From Oscillospiraceae bacterium (GTDB taxonomy: Bacteria; Bacillota; Clostridia; Oscillospirales; UBA929), in NCBI GenBank assembly GCA_031282535.1, contig JAITDM010000243.1, positions 1-7,324 on the forward strand: a DNA stretch of 7,324 nt, written 5' to 3'. The notes under the pieces were generated by a model, which had not been told where the DNA came from, made no database searches, and saw nothing but the letters and a program-made list of their open reading frames with translations. Below are positions 5,629-7,324 of the stretch, piece by piece; the stretch's first letter is position 1, and each line of letters starts with the position of its first letter. A program made the position numbers and the translations under genes.

Positions 5629-6408
5629 TCATCCGGCCTGTTCGCGTTCCCGGGACCTCTTTTTTGCATGGACCCAGCGCATGATGATAACAGCGGCGAG
5701 TACGGCCGCCGCCCCGGCCAGGGCGCTAAGTACGATCCACAGAGCCGGAACATCGCCGGTTGCGGGCACCGTTACCGGTTCGTCCCACGCCGGCATCGAA
5801 CCCAGGGGCACATCCTGACCATCAACCGCCGTCATGACATGCCTGTCAATCGTGAGAAGCGCGAACGACGAATCGACAGGCGCGTCGCCCACTCCGCCCG
5901 TGTCGTCGATGTATATGAGCTTCACATCCCGCAGCTGCAGCGTTTGCGTCTCTTCCCCGCGATAGCGCAGCCTCACGGTGCAAACGTCCGTCGCGCCGGC
6001 GATCAGATTGCCGCCCGTCTGCGCGTAAATCCCCATCAGATAGCGGTAGCCGCCCGTCTCTTCGTCGACGCGTCCCCTGTGATACGCCTGTCCGTAGTCC
6101 GGCGTGAACATGATGTCCAGCGCCGTGACTTTTTCGTCGTCGTCGAGGTCGAGGATCCGGAGATGTTCGTAGTCGCTGCTGACGAGATTGAAATCCAGCG
6201 ACGCATATGGCTCCGTGGGTGCGCCGACGGCGATGTCAACCGTTACGATGATGTCGCCGCTTTCACCGCTTTCATACACGGCGTCGGCGATGCTGAGCGC
6301 CACTTCGGCCGACGGCGCCGCGCGCGCGGCCGGTGTCAGCAGCGTAAACACAAGCGCGCAGACCGGCAGCAGGCGCACACCCTTCCCATTCTTTTTAACG
6401 TTCCGCAT
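5629..6408 (-). CDS. Cohesin-like surface protein with sortase-type C-terminal anchor
   Basis: This 259-residue exported protein has a signal peptide at 1-31 (basic start RNVKKNGKGVR, hydrophobic VCALVFTLL, cleavage near ARA-AP). Residues 33-190 form a beta-rich domain with cohesin-like features: SGDIIVTVDIAV, then a strand SLDFNLV, and later GATDVCTVRLRYRG. At the C-terminus VPATG (214-218) precedes a hydrophobic segment (about 222-245) and a basic tail (KKRSRER), the layout of a sortase substrate with a variant of LPXTG. If it is not a sortase substrate it would be a plain membrane-anchored protein. ATG 6408 was chosen because AAGGGGAG lies upstream and the signal peptide follows directly; an earlier in-frame ATG at 6495 would add residues spanning a hairpin. 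The next gene upstream encodes a dockerin, which fits a cohesin role. The cohesin call itself is moderate. Confidence 0.8.
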   Translation of the reverse strand: MRNVKKNGKGVRLLPVCALVFTLLTPAARAAPSAEVALSIADAVYESGESGDIIVTVDIAVGAPTEPYASLDFNLVSSDYEHLRILDLDDDEKVTALDIMFTPDYGQAYHRGRVDEETGGYRYLMGIYAQTGGNLIAGATDVCTVRLRYRGEETQTLQLRDVKLIYIDDTGGVGDAPVDSSFALLTIDRHVMTAVDGQDVPLGSMPAWDEPVTVPATGDVPALWIVLSALAGAAAVLAAVIIMRWVHAKKRSREREQAG

Positions 6409-6443
6409 GGCGGCACTCCCCTTATCCCGCATGTCACGGACGT

Positions 6444-6484
6444 TTCGGCTGACGCGGCAGGCCGCGCCCGCCACGTCAGCCGAA
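6444..6484 (-). other. Stable stem-loop between the dockerin and cohesin-like genes
   Basis: TTCGGCTGACG (6444-6454) and CGTCAGCCGAA (6474-6484) form a perfect 11-bp inverted repeat. The GC-rich loop can fold further (GCGGC/GCCGC). No T-tract follows on either strand. It lies 36 nt upstream of the cohesin-like start codon, in the spacer after the dockerin stop. Possible roles are transcript processing, a partial terminator that lowers expression of the second gene, or mRNA stability. Confidence 0.6.
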
Positions 6485-6543
6485 TCCGCCTTCATGGGTC
6501 TTGGTCTATGGAAATATATGGAAGGTGTAGAAGAAAGCGTCGT

Positions 6544-7324
6544 TTACGCCGCCGGGTAGAGCGCGTTGACGAGCAGGGTGACGTCGATCATGGTCACTGT
6601 CCCGTCGTTGTTCACGTCCGCCTTGACGCCCTGCGGCAGTTCGCCGCTCACGGCTCCGAAGTAGTACAAAACGAGCGAGAGGTCGGCCGCCGTGACCGTG
6701 TCGTCGCCGTTTGCGTCAAGCGTCTCCGCGGTCGTGTAGGTGAACGCCGATTCCGCGCCGGCGGGGTCGGCGGCCAGCACCGCCGGTTTGCCGATTTCAT
6801 ATGCCTTGCAGGAGGAGATCTCCACATACGCGGCGGCGGGCGTCCGCCCCGCCTTCGGCGTGACCGCGATCTTCGCGAGCACCTGCCTGGCGTCATAGCC
6901 AAGCTTCGCCCCGCCTGTGACGCCGACGACGACTTGCACCAGGCCCGCGCCGTTGTCCCTGACAACACTGACCGCGGCGCCGTCCACCGCGCCGGCCACG
7001 CTCACGTCGTACTGCGACGCGTCGTAGGCGATCTCCGCCTCAATCAGGTTCACGCCCGACAGCGGGATCCGCGCCGCAAGGTCGAACACGGCCTTCTTTG
7101 TGGTGCTCTCGTCGGAACGGACAAGCCCCAGCGTATTCGAGGACGGTTCCGCCCCGTGTGCACTGGTCTGCCACACCAAAACGGGATACCCGCCAGACAC
7201 CGCCTCGTACGCGTCGCCGAGCGCCGCCGCAAAGGCGGCGTCTTTTATCTCCGCATCCGTTTTCGCCGTCACGCCGCTGTAGGCGGCCGAGTTGACCGCG
7301 CCCGGAGCGGAACTGTCCAGATAA
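6544..7324 (-). CDS. C-terminal part of a large dockerin-bearing surface protein
   Basis: The frame is open to the right edge, so only the last 259 residues are seen. The first part (to about residue 52) reads like the end of a long repeat-rich surface protein, finishing GGYPVLVWQ. Next comes a cohesin/CBM-like beta domain of about 105 residues (about 77-182) with VNLIEAEIAYDASQYDV and VLAKIAVTPKAG. A type I dockerin closes the protein (203-259): two calcium-loop repeats, DANGDDTVTAAD (203-214) and DVNNDGTVTMID (236-247), each followed by a hydrophobic helix (LSLVLYYFG, VTLLVNALY). Dockerins bind cohesins, and a cohesin-like protein is encoded 135 nt downstream. A GTG at 7272 could look like a start, but the reading frame continues upstream without a stop, so the gene is partial. 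The catalytic or binding part lies outside the window. Confidence 0.9.
   Translation of the reverse strand, partial: YLDSSAPGAVNSAAYSGVTAKTDAEIKDAAFAAALGDAYEAVSGGYPVLVWQTSAHGAEPSSNTLGLVRSDESTTKKAVFDLAARIPLSGVNLIEAEIAYDASQYDVSVAGAVDGAAVSVVRDNGAGLVQVVVGVTGGAKLGYDARQVLAKIAVTPKAGRTPAAAYVEISSCKAYEIGKPAVLAADPAGAESAFTYTTAETLDANGDDTVTAADLSLVLYYFGAVSGELPQGVKADVNNDGTVTMIDVTLLVNALYPAA

Noticed and set aside
6409..6495. Upstream in-frame ATG for the cohesin-like gene
   Set aside because: It lacks a ribosome binding site, spans the stem-loop and would place 29 residues before a normal signal peptide. ATG 6408 has AAGGGGAG upstream.

Overview
The window suggests a Gram-positive anaerobe, most likely a high-GC member of the Clostridia (Oscillospiraceae-like). 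The reasons are an S-layer-homology (SLH) surface protein, a type I dockerin, a cohesin-like protein with a sortase-type C-terminal anchor, good Shine-Dalgarno sites, and GC-rich coding DNA. No taxonomic search was possible, so this is inference from gene content and style.

Layout from left to right. Positions 1-63 (minus) probably hold the first codons of a gene that runs off the left edge. A long perfect hairpin (105-151) separates it from a clear tRNA-His(GTG) gene (158-235, minus), which has its own sigma70-type promoter. Upstream of that, on the same strand, is a small cupin protein (320-745). A two-hairpin palindromic element (760-822) separates the cupin from the oppositely oriented nnrE-type NAD(P)H-hydrate epimerase gene (892-1545). 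Beyond nnrE is a second palindromic element of the same design, continued as a 60-bp tandem repeat (1608-1791). It fills the gap between nnrE and a convergent gene for a secreted SLH-domain protein (1821-3791, minus).

A divergent promoter region (3792-4080) leads on the plus strand into a gene for an AAA-ATPase-like / PD-(D/E)XK nuclease-like protein (4081-5619). Its base composition looks lower in GC than its neighbours, and its roughly 155-nt leader carries two perfect hairpins. This gene and its leader look like an acquired module.

The right end (5629-7324, minus) encodes two surface proteins in a row: the C-terminal part of a large dockerin protein, then a cohesin-like, membrane- or wall-anchored protein. 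The two are separated by about 135 nt containing an 11-bp perfect stem. Together they could form a small cohesin-dockerin surface assembly that tethers the dockerin protein to the wall, although no cellulase is visible here. Nothing in the window proves a new defence or mobile system. The most interesting leads are the cohesin/dockerin pair, the structured leader of the ATPase/nuclease gene, and the palindromic elements on both sides of nnrE.
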